Source of the DNA: CAISDA01 sp050258555
Lineage (GTDB): Bacteria > Bacteroidota > Ignavibacteria > UBA10030 > UBA8401
Direction of reading: 5' to 3'
Assembly: GCA_050258555.1 (NCBI GenBank)
Contig: JBLMZA010000101.1
Span: 1-64,000, forward strand
DNA length: 64,000 nucleotides
The notes beneath the pieces were generated by a model, which saw only the letters and a list, made by a program, of their open reading frames with translations, did not search any database and was not told the origin of the DNA. Numbering within the stretch: the stretch's first letter is position 1; every line of letters begins with the position of its first letter. The translations under genes were made by a program, and so were the position numbers. This document shows positions 7,930 to 16,420 of the stretch, one piece after another.

Positions 7930-9195
7930 TTAACGGAAGAAAACAATCCAGATGAGCGCGTAGATCGGAATGAGCACCGGCAGCGTGTAGCGGACGATGT
8001 ATCCGAAGAACGACGGCATCTTCACCCCGCTCTGTTCGGCGATCGACTTGACCATGAAGTTCGGACCGTTGCCGATATACGTGCATGCGCCGAAGAACAC
8101 GGCGCCGATCGAGATGGCCTGTATATAATGCCAGTACTTCACGAGAAATTCCGTGACGTGTGCGGGATCGTCGATGTTCAGATTGAAGAGTCCGAACGAA
8201 GCGGTGAGGAAGTTCAGATACGTCGGCGCATTGTCGAGGAACGACGAGAGCGCGCCGCTCGCCCAGTAGTAATGCGCCGGCGTCGTGAAGCCGAGCGACT
8301 GCGCGTTCACCTGCAGCCAGTCGAGCGCCGGCATCATCGTGGCGAAGATGCCGAGAAAGAGAATCGCCACTTCCCTGATCGGCTCGAAATTGAAATTGTT
8401 CTTTTCGTAGATGTGCCTGCTCGTCGTGAAGTACGAACCGGCCGCGGCCGCCGCCATGATCGCTTCGCGCGCGCCGAGAGGATGCTCGATGAAGACGCCG
8501 ACAAGAATCGCCATCAGGAATCCGATATTGCCCAGCCCGTCGAACGAACCGTGCTCATGATGCTCGAGCGCATCCTTCTGCTTCGAGCGCGATTCGTGAT
8601 GGAAGGAATACGAATCCAATGCGTAGAACACGCCAAGCAGCGCCGCCAGCGCCAGCGCCCACATGGGCCATGTGTTTTCCACCACCCAGAAAAACGGAAT
8701 GCCCTTCAGATATCCGAGAAACAGCGGCGGATCGCCGATCGGCGTGAGCGCGCCGCCCACATTGCTGACAATGAAGATGAAGAAGACGATGTGGAACGGC
8801 TTCATGCGGAACTTGTTGACGCGGATGTACGGCCTGATCAGAAGCATCGAGGCCCCGGTGGTGCCCACGATGTTCGAGATGAGGGCGCCGAAGGCAAGCA
8901 GCAGCACGTTCGTGCTCGGCTCCGCCTTCCCTTTGAGCTGGAAATGAATGCCGCCCGACACCACGAAAAGAGACCCGATCAGCACGATGAAGCTGATGTA
9001 CTCGTGCAATGTGAGCAGCACGCGCGGTCCGTTGTGCAGAAAGAAGAGGTAGTATGCGACGACAATCGCGCCCAGCGCGGTCGAGACGACGGGATAATTC
9101 TTCTCCCACCAGTGCCGGTTGATGAACGGCGCCACCGCTATCGCGCCCAGAAGCGCGATGAACGGAATCGTCATGAGGGGATTCACAGATTCCAT
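7930..9195 (-). CDS. NhaD/CitMHS-like sodium:proton antiporter
   Basis: This 421-residue polytopic inner-membrane protein has about 11-12 hydrophobic segments. Two family hairpin-loop motifs are visible: ALISNIVGTTGASMLL and VSNVGGALTPIGDPPLFLGY. They resemble the SNxGG/GTPxGxPP-type ion-site loops of NhaD and related IT-superfamily carriers (CitMHS_2-like). Na+/H+ exchange is the likely role; organic-acid transport cannot be excluded. Its ATG at 9195 is 1 bp beyond the nuoM stop (TGATATG), so it is translationally coupled to the complex I genes, where nuoN would normally stand. A hairpin terminator follows. Confidence 0.75.
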   Translation of the reverse strand: MESVNPLMTIPFIALLGAIAVAPFINRHWWEKNYPVVSTALGAIVVAYYLFFLHNGPRVLLTLHEYISFIVLIGSLFVVSGGIHFQLKGKAEPSTNVLLLAFGALISNIVGTTGASMLLIRPYIRVNKFRMKPFHIVFFIFIVSNVGGALTPIGDPPLFLGYLKGIPFFWVVENTWPMWALALAALLGVFYALDSYSFHHESRSKQKDALEHHEHGSFDGLGNIGFLMAILVGVFIEHPLGAREAIMAAAAAGSYFTTSRHIYEKNNFNFEPIREVAILFLGIFATMMPALDWLQVNAQSLGFTTPAHYYWASGALSSFLDNAPTYLNFLTASFGLFNLNIDDPAHVTEFLVKYWHYIQAISIGAVFFGACTYIGNGPNFMVKSIAEQSGVKMPSFFGYIVRYTLPVLIPIYALIWIVFFR

Positions 9196-9196
9196 A

Positions 9197-10729
9197 TCAC
9201 TTGATCGAAAAGTCCGTCGGGGGCAGCACGCCGCTCTTTGCCGACTGAAGGACCTTCACGATCTGCTTCGTCGTGCCGTCCGAGGGTTTCAGGAATGTGG
9301 ACGGATACACGCCGATCCAGACGATGAAAATAATGAGCGGCACAAGCACCGCGACTTCCCGCTTCGTCAGATCTGTGAGCGACTGATTCGCCGTATTGGC
9401 AAGCTTTCCGAAGAAGACGCGCTGATACATCCACAGCATGTAGACGGCCGAGAAGATCACGCCGGTGGCTGCAATGACCGTGTATGCGCGCGATGTGATC
9501 ACAAGGGACTTGAAGGAGCCGAGCAGAATGAGGAATTCGCCGACAAATCCGTTGAGTCCGGGCAGGCCGATCGACGAGAGCATCACGATCATGAAGAACG
9601 TCGAATACACGGGCATCTGTCTGGCGAGCCCGCCGAACTGCGCGATCTCGCGCGTATGACGCCGTTCGTAGATCATGCCCACCAGAAGAAAGAGCGCGCC
9701 GGTCGAGAGTCCGTGGTTGATCATCTGTATCATCGCGCCCTGCATGCCCTCCTCTGTCATCGAGAAGATGCCGAGCACGACGAACCCGAGATGGCTGACC
9801 GACGAATACGCGACGAGCTTCTTCACATCGGTCTGCACCATCGCCACGAGCGCGCCGTAGACGATGCCGATGACGGCAAGCGTGGACATGAGCGGCGTGA
9901 AATAGAACGATGCCAGGGGAAACAGCGGCAGACAGAAGCGGATGAGGCCGTATGTGCCCATCTTCAAGAGCACGCCCGCAAGAATCACGGAGCCGGCCGT
10001 GGGGGCCTGCACGTGCGCATCGGGCAGCCAGGTGTGCAGCGGGAAAAGCGGCACCTTGATGGCGAACGAAAGCGCGAAGGCGAGGAACATCCAGATCTGC
10101 AGATTCATCGGGATGGACGGGGCGATCGTATACAGCGTGAGCAGGTTCGTCGTGAAATGTCCGCCCGGAAGCGTCGCGGCGTAATTGCCGAGCCAGAGGA
10201 TCGCAACGAGCATGAGCAGGCTGCCTGCCATCGTGTAGAGGAAGAACTTCACGGCCGCATAGATTCGTTCCTTGCCTCCCCAGATGCCGATGATGAAGTA
10301 CATCGGGATGAGCATGGCTTCCCAGAAGATGTAGAAGAGGAAGAGATCGCTCGCAACGAAGACGCCCAGCATGCCGACTTCAAGCAGGAGCATCATCGCC
10401 ACGTATTCCTTCAGGCGCACGGCGATCGTATCGACCGATGCGATCAGCGCGATCGGGGTCAGGAACGTGGTGAGCATCACCAGGAGAATCGACAGTCCGT
10501 CGACGCCGATGAAGTAGCTGATGTCCAGTCCCTCGATCCACGGATGCTTTTCAATGAACTGCAATCCCGTATACGACGACGTGAAGTAGTAATAGATCAC
10601 GCAGGAGACGGCAAAGGTCAAAAGCGAAGTGCCGATGCCGATCGTCTTGATGAGGGAGGATTGTTCCTTCTTCACGAAGAGAAGCAGCAGAATGCCGATA
10701 AATGGTGAAAACAGGAGTAATGAGAGCAT
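9197..10729 (-). CDS. nuoM: NADH-quinone oxidoreductase subunit M
   Basis: This is a proton-channel subunit of respiratory complex I, 510 residues from ATG at 10729. The frame stays open further upstream, but that stretch is arginine-rich and not family-like. MLSLLLFSPFIGILLLLF is the normal NuoM start. The antiporter signature is visible with a glutamate in transmembrane helix 5 (ILFLLFYIFWEAMLIPMYF, read from LFLFYIFWEAML) and lysine-bearing helices such as IKVPLFPLHTWLPDAH and DVKKLVAYSSVSHLGFV. It follows nuoL by 38 bp and precedes the NhaD-like antiporter. Confidence 0.93.
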   Translation of the reverse strand: MLSLLLFSPFIGILLLLFVKKEQSSLIKTIGIGTSLLTFAVSCVIYYYFTSSYTGLQFIEKHPWIEGLDISYFIGVDGLSILLVMLTTFLTPIALIASVDTIAVRLKEYVAMMLLLEVGMLGVFVASDLFLFYIFWEAMLIPMYFIIGIWGGKERIYAAVKFFLYTMAGSLLMLVAILWLGNYAATLPGGHFTTNLLTLYTIAPSIPMNLQIWMFLAFALSFAIKVPLFPLHTWLPDAHVQAPTAGSVILAGVLLKMGTYGLIRFCLPLFPLASFYFTPLMSTLAVIGIVYGALVAMVQTDVKKLVAYSSVSHLGFVVLGIFSMTEEGMQGAMIQMINHGLSTGALFLLVGMIYERRHTREIAQFGGLARQMPVYSTFFMIVMLSSIGLPGLNGFVGEFLILLGSFKSLVITSRAYTVIAATGVIFSAVYMLWMYQRVFFGKLANTANQSLTDLTKREVAVLVPLIIFIVWIGVYPSTFLKPSDGTTKQIVKVLQSAKSGVLPPTDFSIK

Positions 10730-10767
10730 AGCGAGCGATCTCTGAATTGAATGTAGTTCGAAATTTT

Positions 10768-12711
10768 TTAGAGCATGAGCCAGCCGAGCACAAACAGGAT
10801 GCCGACCAGGAAGACGACGGCATACGTCTGCGTCACGCCGGTCTGCACGCGGCGGAACATCTCGCTCAGGAATCCGACAAGCTTTGCGCCGGTATTGATC
10901 GCGTTGTCGATCACATGGACATCGACGCCCTTCCACAGCAGCGTCTCGGACGTCTTTTTGATGGGCGTGATGACCGCAGCGTCGTAGGCTTCGTCGACGT
11001 AATATTTGTTGAACAGCAGCCGGTAGAGTCCCGACGCCTTCTTCGACAGCCGCACGGCAACGTCGTTCCGCTGCAGATAGATGAAGCGCGCACCGTAGAT
11101 GCTCGCCGCCGCCACGGCCACCGACACCGCCATCAGCGCATACTCGGCCGCCGATGCGTCGTGGTACGGAAGCGCCATTTTCAGCGAGGCGCGCTCGAAG
11201 ATCGGCTCGAGATACTGCTCGAACCAGTTGCCTCCGCCCAGACTGTGGGGAATACCGATAAGTCCGCCGATCACCGAGAGTCCCGCAAGGATCATCAGCG
11301 GCACGGTCATCGTCTTCGGCGATTCATGCGGATGCGTATGATGCGCATCGAACCGCTCCGTGCCTTCGAACGTGAGCGTCACAAGGCGGAACATGTAGAA
11401 TGCCGTCATGCCGGCCGTGAGCGCGCCGAACACCCAGAGCACGGGCGAACCGTCGGCAAACGCCTTCCACAGGATCTCATCCTTGCTGAAGAATCCCGAC
11501 AAGGGCGGGATGCCCGAGATCGCCAGCGCGGCGACGAAAAACGTCTTGTATGTGACGGGCATGTATTTTTTGAGTCCGCCCATCTTCTGAATGTCCTGTT
11601 CCTCATGCATGGCATGGATCACCGAACCGGCGCCGAGGAACAAGAGGGCCTTGAAGAAGGCATGCGTCATCAGATGGAAGAGTCCGCCGGTAAATGCGCC
11701 CACCCCGCAGGCGAGGAACATGTAGCCGAGCTGGCTGATGGTCGAATAGGCAAGGACTTTCTTGATGTCGTTCTGCACGAGGCCGATCGTGGCGGCAAAG
11801 AACGCCGTGGCAAGGCCGACAACGGCGATCACATGCATCGTGGCAGGCGCGAGCGCAAACAGGATCGAGCTGCGCGCCACCATGTAGACGCCCGCGGTCA
11901 CCATCGTTGCGGCATGGATGAGCGCGGAGACCGGCGTCGGACCCGCCATGGCGTCGGGCAGCCAGATGTAGAGCGGGATCTGCGCCGATTTGCCCGTGGC
12001 ACCGAGGAAGAGAAACAGCGTGATCCAGAGCAGGATGCTGTTCCCTTTTTCATAGAGCGCCGCCTGCGCAAAGACGCCGTCGAACTGCAGCGTGCCGAAT
12101 GTCGTGAAGATGAGGAACATCGCGAGCAGGAAGCCGAAATCGCCGACGCGGTTGGTGATGAATGCTTTCTTTGCCGCGTCGCTCGTCGTGCTCTTCTCGA
12201 AGTTGCGGTCGTACCAGAATCCGATGAGCAGGTACGAGCAGAGTCCCACTCCCTCCCAGCCGAGGAACATCAGCAGGAAGTTGTCGGCAAGCACGAGGTT
12301 GAGCATCGCAAAGATGAAGAGATTCAGATAGGCGAAAAACCGCCAGAAGCCCTTGTCGCCGTGCATGTATCCGATCGAATACACGTGAATGAGGCTGCCT
12401 ACGCCGGTGACAACGAGCGTCATGAGCATCGAGAGCTGATCCACCTGGTAGGCGACCGGGATCGAGAGCGAGCCTGCCGAGATCCATTCGAAGAGTGTGA
12501 CGATGTGCTTGCGTTCCTCGGCGTGGAATCCGAGCATCTCGAAGAAGATCGCGCAGGCCGTCAGAAACGACAGCGCAACGGCCGAGGTGCCGATCACGCC
12601 CGAGACCTTTTCGGATCTGATGCGCGAACCGAACAGGCCGTTGATCAGAAAGCCCAGAAGCGGAAAAAGAACAATGAGGCTGACGTAAGTATACATGGAG
12701 GTTCTTACCAT
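10768..12711 (-). CDS. nuoL: NADH-quinone oxidoreductase subunit L
   Basis: This 647-residue complex I membrane subunit is the distal proton channel, with the long lateral helix at the C-terminus. Family motifs include GWEGVGLCSYLLIGFW, SAQIPLYIWLPDAMAGPTPVSALIHAATMVTAGVY and the helix-breaking lysines. Its start overlaps the nuoK stop by 7 bp. The ATG at 12696 (MYTYVSLIVLFPLLGF) is an equally good start, since NuoL usually begins just before this helix. The C-terminal part (WKGVDVHVIDNAINTGAKLVG onward) is the usual tail. Confidence 0.94.
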   Translation of the reverse strand: MVRTSMYTYVSLIVLFPLLGFLINGLFGSRIRSEKVSGVIGTSAVALSFLTACAIFFEMLGFHAEERKHIVTLFEWISAGSLSIPVAYQVDQLSMLMTLVVTGVGSLIHVYSIGYMHGDKGFWRFFAYLNLFIFAMLNLVLADNFLLMFLGWEGVGLCSYLLIGFWYDRNFEKSTTSDAAKKAFITNRVGDFGFLLAMFLIFTTFGTLQFDGVFAQAALYEKGNSILLWITLFLFLGATGKSAQIPLYIWLPDAMAGPTPVSALIHAATMVTAGVYMVARSSILFALAPATMHVIAVVGLATAFFAATIGLVQNDIKKVLAYSTISQLGYMFLACGVGAFTGGLFHLMTHAFFKALLFLGAGSVIHAMHEEQDIQKMGGLKKYMPVTYKTFFVAALAISGIPPLSGFFSKDEILWKAFADGSPVLWVFGALTAGMTAFYMFRLVTLTFEGTERFDAHHTHPHESPKTMTVPLMILAGLSVIGGLIGIPHSLGGGNWFEQYLEPIFERASLKMALPYHDASAAEYALMAVSVAVAAASIYGARFIYLQRNDVAVRLSKKASGLYRLLFNKYYVDEAYDAAVITPIKKTSETLLWKGVDVHVIDNAINTGAKLVGFLSEMFRRVQTGVTQTYAVVFLVGILFVLGWLML

Positions 12712-13007
12712 TTTAAGAGGTTGATCTCATCGATATTGACGGTCTGCTTGTTGCGGAAGAGCGCGATGATGATCGTCAGACCCACCGCAGCCTCGGCCGC
12801 CGCAACAACCATCACAAAGAAGACGAGCATCTGTCCCGTCGGGTCGCCGATATACGACGAGAGCGCAACCAGCGAGAGATTCACGGAATTCAGCATCAGC
12901 TCGATGCACATAAAGACGATGATCGCATTGCGGCGAACGACCACGCCGAGCACCCCGATGCTGAACATGAAGGCGGAAAGAAGCAGATAATAATTCAGCG
13001 GTATCAT
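12705..13007 (-). CDS. nuoK: NADH-quinone oxidoreductase subunit K
   Basis: This 100-residue three-helix complex I subunit, an MrpC homologue, has the usual family length. The conserved membrane glutamates that connect proton pathways are visible in IVFMCIELMLNSVNLSLV and VVAAAEAAVGLTIII. It starts 9 bp after the nuoJ stop and overlaps nuoL by 7 bp, as expected for a tightly coupled nuoJKLM run. Confidence 0.95.
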   Translation of the reverse strand: MIPLNYYLLLSAFMFSIGVLGVVVRRNAIIVFMCIELMLNSVNLSLVALSSYIGDPTGQMLVFFVMVVAAAEAAVGLTIIIALFRNKQTVNIDEINLLKW

Positions 13008-13016
13008 TGATTCCGA

Positions 13017-13532
13017 TTATTGTTGTAATTTTTTCTTTGCCAGGATGACCGCCCCGACGATGGCCGTCAGGAGCAAAAAGGAGATCATTTCGAACGGAAA
13101 CAGAAACTTCGTGAAGAGCACCTGGCCCAGGAATTCGACGGTGCCGATCTGCGCCGCGTTCGAGGCCTGGGCGGTCACGCTGTCGGCGCGGCTTTTGGAA
13201 AAGATGAACGCCAGCTCAAGCATGAGGCCGACGACCAGGGCGATGGCCACATAGGTCTTCGGCCCGAGATGTTCGCGCAGCCTCTTGTCGTCGCCGAGAT
13301 TCAGGAGCATGATCACAAACAGGAAAAGCACCATGATGGCGCCGGCATAGACGAAGACCTGCACGATCGCAATGAATTGGGCATGGAGCGTGAGATACAG
13401 GCCTGCGAGAGAAAAGAAGTTCAGGATGAGATACAGCGCGCTGTTGACCGGATTTCGTTGAACAATCACCAGCACAGCAGAAACAACGGAGACCGCCGTC
13501 AGAAAGTAAAAAGCCGCCTGAGCAAAAGTCAT
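13017..13532 (-). CDS. nuoJ: NADH-quinone oxidoreductase subunit J
   Basis: This is a membrane subunit of complex I with five helices, 171 residues from ATG at 13532. The conserved pi-bulge helix region is seen as AIVQVFVYAGAIMVLFLFVIMLLN. An upstream in-frame ATG at 13559 would add nine poorly conserved residues (MSILRGYSH). It is the first gene of a J-K-L-M-antiporter operon, with rho and a strong terminator upstream. The rest of complex I (A-I, N) must therefore lie elsewhere. Confidence 0.93.
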   Translation of the reverse strand: MTFAQAAFYFLTAVSVVSAVLVIVQRNPVNSALYLILNFFSLAGLYLTLHAQFIAIVQVFVYAGAIMVLFLFVIMLLNLGDDKRLREHLGPKTYVAIALVVGLMLELAFIFSKSRADSVTAQASNAAQIGTVEFLGQVLFTKFLFPFEMISFLLLTAIVGAVILAKKKLQQ

Positions 13533-13576
13533 GTGTGAGTATCCGCGCAAGATGGACAAAAATAAGAAACATTATG

Positions 13577-13605
13577 AATATACAAAGAGGCGGCAAGAGA
13601 AGCAA
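13577..13605 (-). promoter_or_regulatory. putative promoter of nuoJKLM
   Basis: On the minus strand TTGCTT (13605-13600), 17 bp and TATATT (13582-13577) resemble a sigma70 promoter about 45 bp before nuoJ. It overlaps the T-run of the rho terminator, which would insulate nuo from rho. Confidence 0.4.
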
Positions 13606-13646
13606 AATAAAAAAGCCGGTATTTCGGCGCTGCGAAATACCGGCTT
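13603..13646 (-). terminator. intrinsic terminator of rho
   Basis: AAGCCGGTATTTCG and CGAAATACCGGCTT pair perfectly over 14 bp around a 6-nt loop, followed on the minus strand by TTTTTTATTTTG. It lies 22 bp after the rho stop codon and is a textbook Rho-independent terminator. Confidence 0.9.
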
Positions 13647-13667
13647 GTTCGCTTCCCTGACGGATTG

Positions 13668-14933
13668 TCAGCTGTTCATCGATTTCAGGAACTCCTTGTT
13701 GCCCTTCGTGCCGCGGAGCTTGTCGAGCAGGAACTCCATGGCCTCGACCGGGGTGAATTCGGCGAGGAACTTCCTCAGGATCCACACGCGGTTCAGGTCG
13801 TCCGACTCCATCAGGAGCTCTTCCTTGCGCGTGCCGGAGCGGTTCACATCGACAGCTGGGAAAATTCTGCGGTCGGAGAGCTTGCGGTCGAGCACGATTT
13901 CCATGTTGCCCGTGCCCTTGAATTCTTCGAAGATCACTTCATCCATGCGGCTGCCGGTTTCCACAAGCGCCGTGGCGATGATCGTGAGGCTTCCGCCCTC
14001 CTCGATGTTGCGGGCCGCGCCGAAGAAGCGCTTCGGACGGTGCAGCGCATTGGCATCGACGCCGCCCGAGAGGATCTTGCCGGAATGCGGCACCACGGTG
14101 TTGTGCGCGCGCGCCAGGCGCGTGATCGAATCGAGCAGGATCACCACATCATGCTTCGCCTCGACAAGACGCTTCGCCTTCTCGAGCACCATGTCCGAGA
14201 CCTGCACATGCCGTTCGGGCGGTTCATCGAATGTCGATGCGACCACTTCGGCGCTCACGGAGCGTTCCATGTCCGTCACCTCTTCGGGACGTTCATCGAT
14301 CAGGAGCATGAGCAGTTTGACTTCGGGATGGTTGCGTGTGATGCTGTTGGCGATTTTCTGCAGGAGGATTGTTTTGCCGGCCTTCGGGGGCGAGACGATC
14401 ATGCCGCGCTGTCCTTTGCCGATCGGCGAGAGCATGTCGAGGATCCGCATGGCGTATTCGCCGGGCGCGGTCTCGAGCTTCAGCCGCTTGTTGGCATACA
14501 GCGGCGTCAGATTGTCGAAGAGTACGCGGTCGCGGATCGTTTCGGGATTGCTGTCGTTGACGGCTTCGACGCGCAGGAGCGCGAAAAACCGTTCACCTTC
14601 TTTCGGGGGACGCACCTGACCGCTGACCGTGTCGCCTGTGCGGAGACTGAATTTCTTGATCTGCGAAGGCGAGACGTAGATGTCATCCGGCGACGGCAGA
14701 TAATTGTAATCCACTGAGCGAAGAAAGCCGTACCCGTCCGGCAGCACTTCGAGCACGCCTTTGCTGAAGGTCATGCCGTCCTTCTGCGTCTGCGCCTCGA
14801 GAATCTGGAAGATCAGATCCTGCTTGCGCAGGTCGCTGTACCCGACGATGTTCAGGTCGCGGGCGATCTTGTTGAGCTCGGCAATTTTTTTGGATTTCAG
14901 TTCCGATATATCCATCGGCATAATAGCAGGCAT
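13668..14933 (-). CDS. rho: transcription termination factor Rho
   Basis: This is a hexameric RNA helicase that ends untranslated transcripts. The 421 residues contain an N-terminal Rho_N helix bundle (DISELKSKKIAELNKIARDL), the cold-shock-type RNA-binding fold (GYGFLRSVDYNYLPSPDDIY, about 68-87) and the RecA-type ATPase with Walker A SPPKAGKT (about 181-188). Walker B LLMLLIDERPEEVTDM and the C-terminal GTKGNKEF follow. Three ATGs compete (14933, 14921, 14915). AGGAAGG touches the first, and MDISELK at 14915 is the most family-like start. It is compact, without the long N-terminal insertions seen in many high-GC or Bacteroidetes Rho proteins. It appears monocistronic, with its own promoter and terminator. 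Confidence 0.95.
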   Translation of the reverse strand: MPAIMPMDISELKSKKIAELNKIARDLNIVGYSDLRKQDLIFQILEAQTQKDGMTFSKGVLEVLPDGYGFLRSVDYNYLPSPDDIYVSPSQIKKFSLRTGDTVSGQVRPPKEGERFFALLRVEAVNDSNPETIRDRVLFDNLTPLYANKRLKLETAPGEYAMRILDMLSPIGKGQRGMIVSPPKAGKTILLQKIANSITRNHPEVKLLMLLIDERPEEVTDMERSVSAEVVASTFDEPPERHVQVSDMVLEKAKRLVEAKHDVVILLDSITRLARAHNTVVPHSGKILSGGVDANALHRPKRFFGAARNIEEGGSLTIIATALVETGSRMDEVIFEEFKGTGNMEIVLDRKLSDRRIFPAVDVNRSGTRKEELLMESDDLNRVWILRKFLAEFTPVEAMEFLLDKLRGTKGNKEFLKSMNS

Positions 14934-15013
14934 CCTTCCTCAGAAATGGAGAAATAACAATGAATTAATGAGCACAGAAAATATCAATTAGGGAAATTGG
15001 CTTGGCTGGTAAC

Positions 15014-15027
15014 AGATTGTACAATCT
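15014..15027. promoter_or_regulatory. perfect palindrome in the rho leader
   Basis: AGATTGTACAATCT is a perfect 14-nt palindrome about 50 nt past the predicted rho transcription start. It could be an operator or a small RNA hairpin; nothing links it to a known regulator. Confidence 0.35.
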
Positions 15028-15079
15028 ATGAGTGGTCGCAGCGTGCAACGATACGCAGTTGTCCGACGTAGCTGAACAA

Positions 15080-15108
15080 AATATAGAGCATATCGTCAAT
15101 ATTGTCAA
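15080..15108 (-). promoter_or_regulatory. near-consensus sigma70 promoter of rho
   Basis: On the minus strand TTGACA (15108-15103), 17 bp and TATATT (15085-15080) match the sigma70 consensus at 11 of 12 positions. Transcription would begin near 15073 and leave a leader of about 140-160 nt before rho. It starts right at the end of folC. Confidence 0.65.
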
Positions 15109-15109
15109 G

Positions 15110-16420
15110 TTATTTTTTTCCCGCCCCCCTGCTGCGAACCCGCTTGCGCTGCTTCATCACGCTCATTGCCTCTCCGACGATGTAATGCGATCCGGTGACA
15201 AGGATGAGATCGTCGGGATGCGCCGCTGCTCGCGCGGCTCTGAGTGCGGAGGCGATCGTTGAACATTGTTCGGCCTCCCCTCCTTCCTCGGTTACCACTG
15301 CGAAGAGATCCGATGCGGAGAGCGACCGCTCGATCGACGCCTGAACGCAGTAGAACCTTCCGCCGAGTTCGCTCAGCGTCCGGATCATGGGACGGTAGTC
15401 CTTGTCCTTCATGACGCCGAAGATGAGATGCAGTCTCCTGTGCGCGATGAGCCTGATCGAATCGGCAAGCACACGCGCCGCATCGGGATTGTGCGCGACG
15501 TCGCAGATGAGCATCGGCCGGCGCTCCACGATCTGCATGCGGGCCCGGAGGCCTGAAAGCCGTCCGACATTGTCGAATCCCCGGCGAATGGCATCGTCGG
15601 AGATGGCGAAGCCGTTCCCCGCCAGCTCGTTCAGCGCACAGAGCGCCGCTGCGGCGTTGTCCTTCTGATATGTGCCTTTCAAAGAAAGTTCAACAGACGT
15701 GATCGTGCGGCCCGGAACCTCGAGCGTAAGCGTGCCGTCAGGAAGCAGATCGACGGCACTATCTTGAACAGCAATCATGCGCGAAGAGTTCGCGCGAGCG
15801 ATCCTTTCGAGAACTTTTTTTGCCTGCGCCGGCATCCGCCCCGCAACGCAGGGCACGCCGGGCTTGATGATGCCGCCTTTCTCGCGGGCGATCTTCGCGA
15901 TGGTGTCGCCGAGCACGTCCATATGGTCTTTCCCGATCGACGTGATCACAGACACGAGCGGCGTGAGAACATTCGTCGCATCGAGCCTGCCGCCGAGCCC
16001 CGTCTCCACGACGGCGATATCCACGCGCCGGTCGGCGAAGTACCGGAAGGCGATGGCCGTCGTCGCTTCAAAGAAGGTGGCATTGCAACGATCGACCGCG
16101 GGCCTGATCATTTCGGCGTAGCGCACGAGCGCGGAATCGGAGATGTTCCGGCCGTTGATGCGGATGCGCTCGTTGAAATCGATGAGATGCGGCGAGGTGT
16201 AAAGTCCCACGCGGTATCCGGCGGCGCTCAGCACCGCGGCAATCATCGACGATGTGGATCCCTTGCCGTTGGTGCCGGCAATGTGGACGGACGGAAAGGC
16301 CCGGTGCGGATTGTCCAGCCCGGCCAGGAGCTGTTCACTATTGCGGAGGCCGAGCTTGATGCCGAATTTCTGAAGTCCGTAGAGATAGGAAAGCGTGCGC
16401 GTTTTGGATCGTAGTGTCAT
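15110..16420 (-). CDS. folC: folylpolyglutamate/dihydrofolate synthase
   Basis: This 436-residue Mur-ligase-family enzyme adds glutamate to folates and/or dihydropteroate. The P-loop is HIAGTNGKGSTSS, and other conserved parts are YTSPHLIDFNERIRI, the EATTAIAF segment, ETGLGGRLDATN and ITSIGKDHMDVLG. The C-terminal Mur domain carries LICDVAHNPDAARVL. The frame remains open far upstream inside pyrD, but the ATG at 16420 starts the real protein and overlaps the pyrD stop as ATGA, a sign of translational coupling. Its C-terminus is basic (KQRKRVRSRGAGKK). Confidence 0.92.
   Translation of the reverse strand: MTLRSKTRTLSYLYGLQKFGIKLGLRNSEQLLAGLDNPHRAFPSVHIAGTNGKGSTSSMIAAVLSAAGYRVGLYTSPHLIDFNERIRINGRNISDSALVRYAEMIRPAVDRCNATFFEATTAIAFRYFADRRVDIAVVETGLGGRLDATNVLTPLVSVITSIGKDHMDVLGDTIAKIAREKGGIIKPGVPCVAGRMPAQAKKVLERIARANSSRMIAVQDSAVDLLPDGTLTLEVPGRTITSVELSLKGTYQKDNAAAALCALNELAGNGFAISDDAIRRGFDNVGRLSGLRARMQIVERRPMLICDVAHNPDAARVLADSIRLIAHRRLHLIFGVMKDKDYRPMIRTLSELGGRFYCVQASIERSLSASDLFAVVTEEGGEAEQCSTIASALRAARAAAHPDDLILVTGSHYIVGEAMSVMKQRKRVRSRGAGKK

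Noticed and set aside
9197..10936. N-terminally extended NuoM (579 codons)
   Set aside because: The extra 69 residues overlap nuoL and are basic and non-hydrophobic. NuoM begins at ATG 10729.
10747..12990. Plus-strand open frame of 747 codons over nuoL
   Set aside because: It is the complement of a certain complex I gene, and the composition (HRRE-rich) matches other shadow frames in the window.
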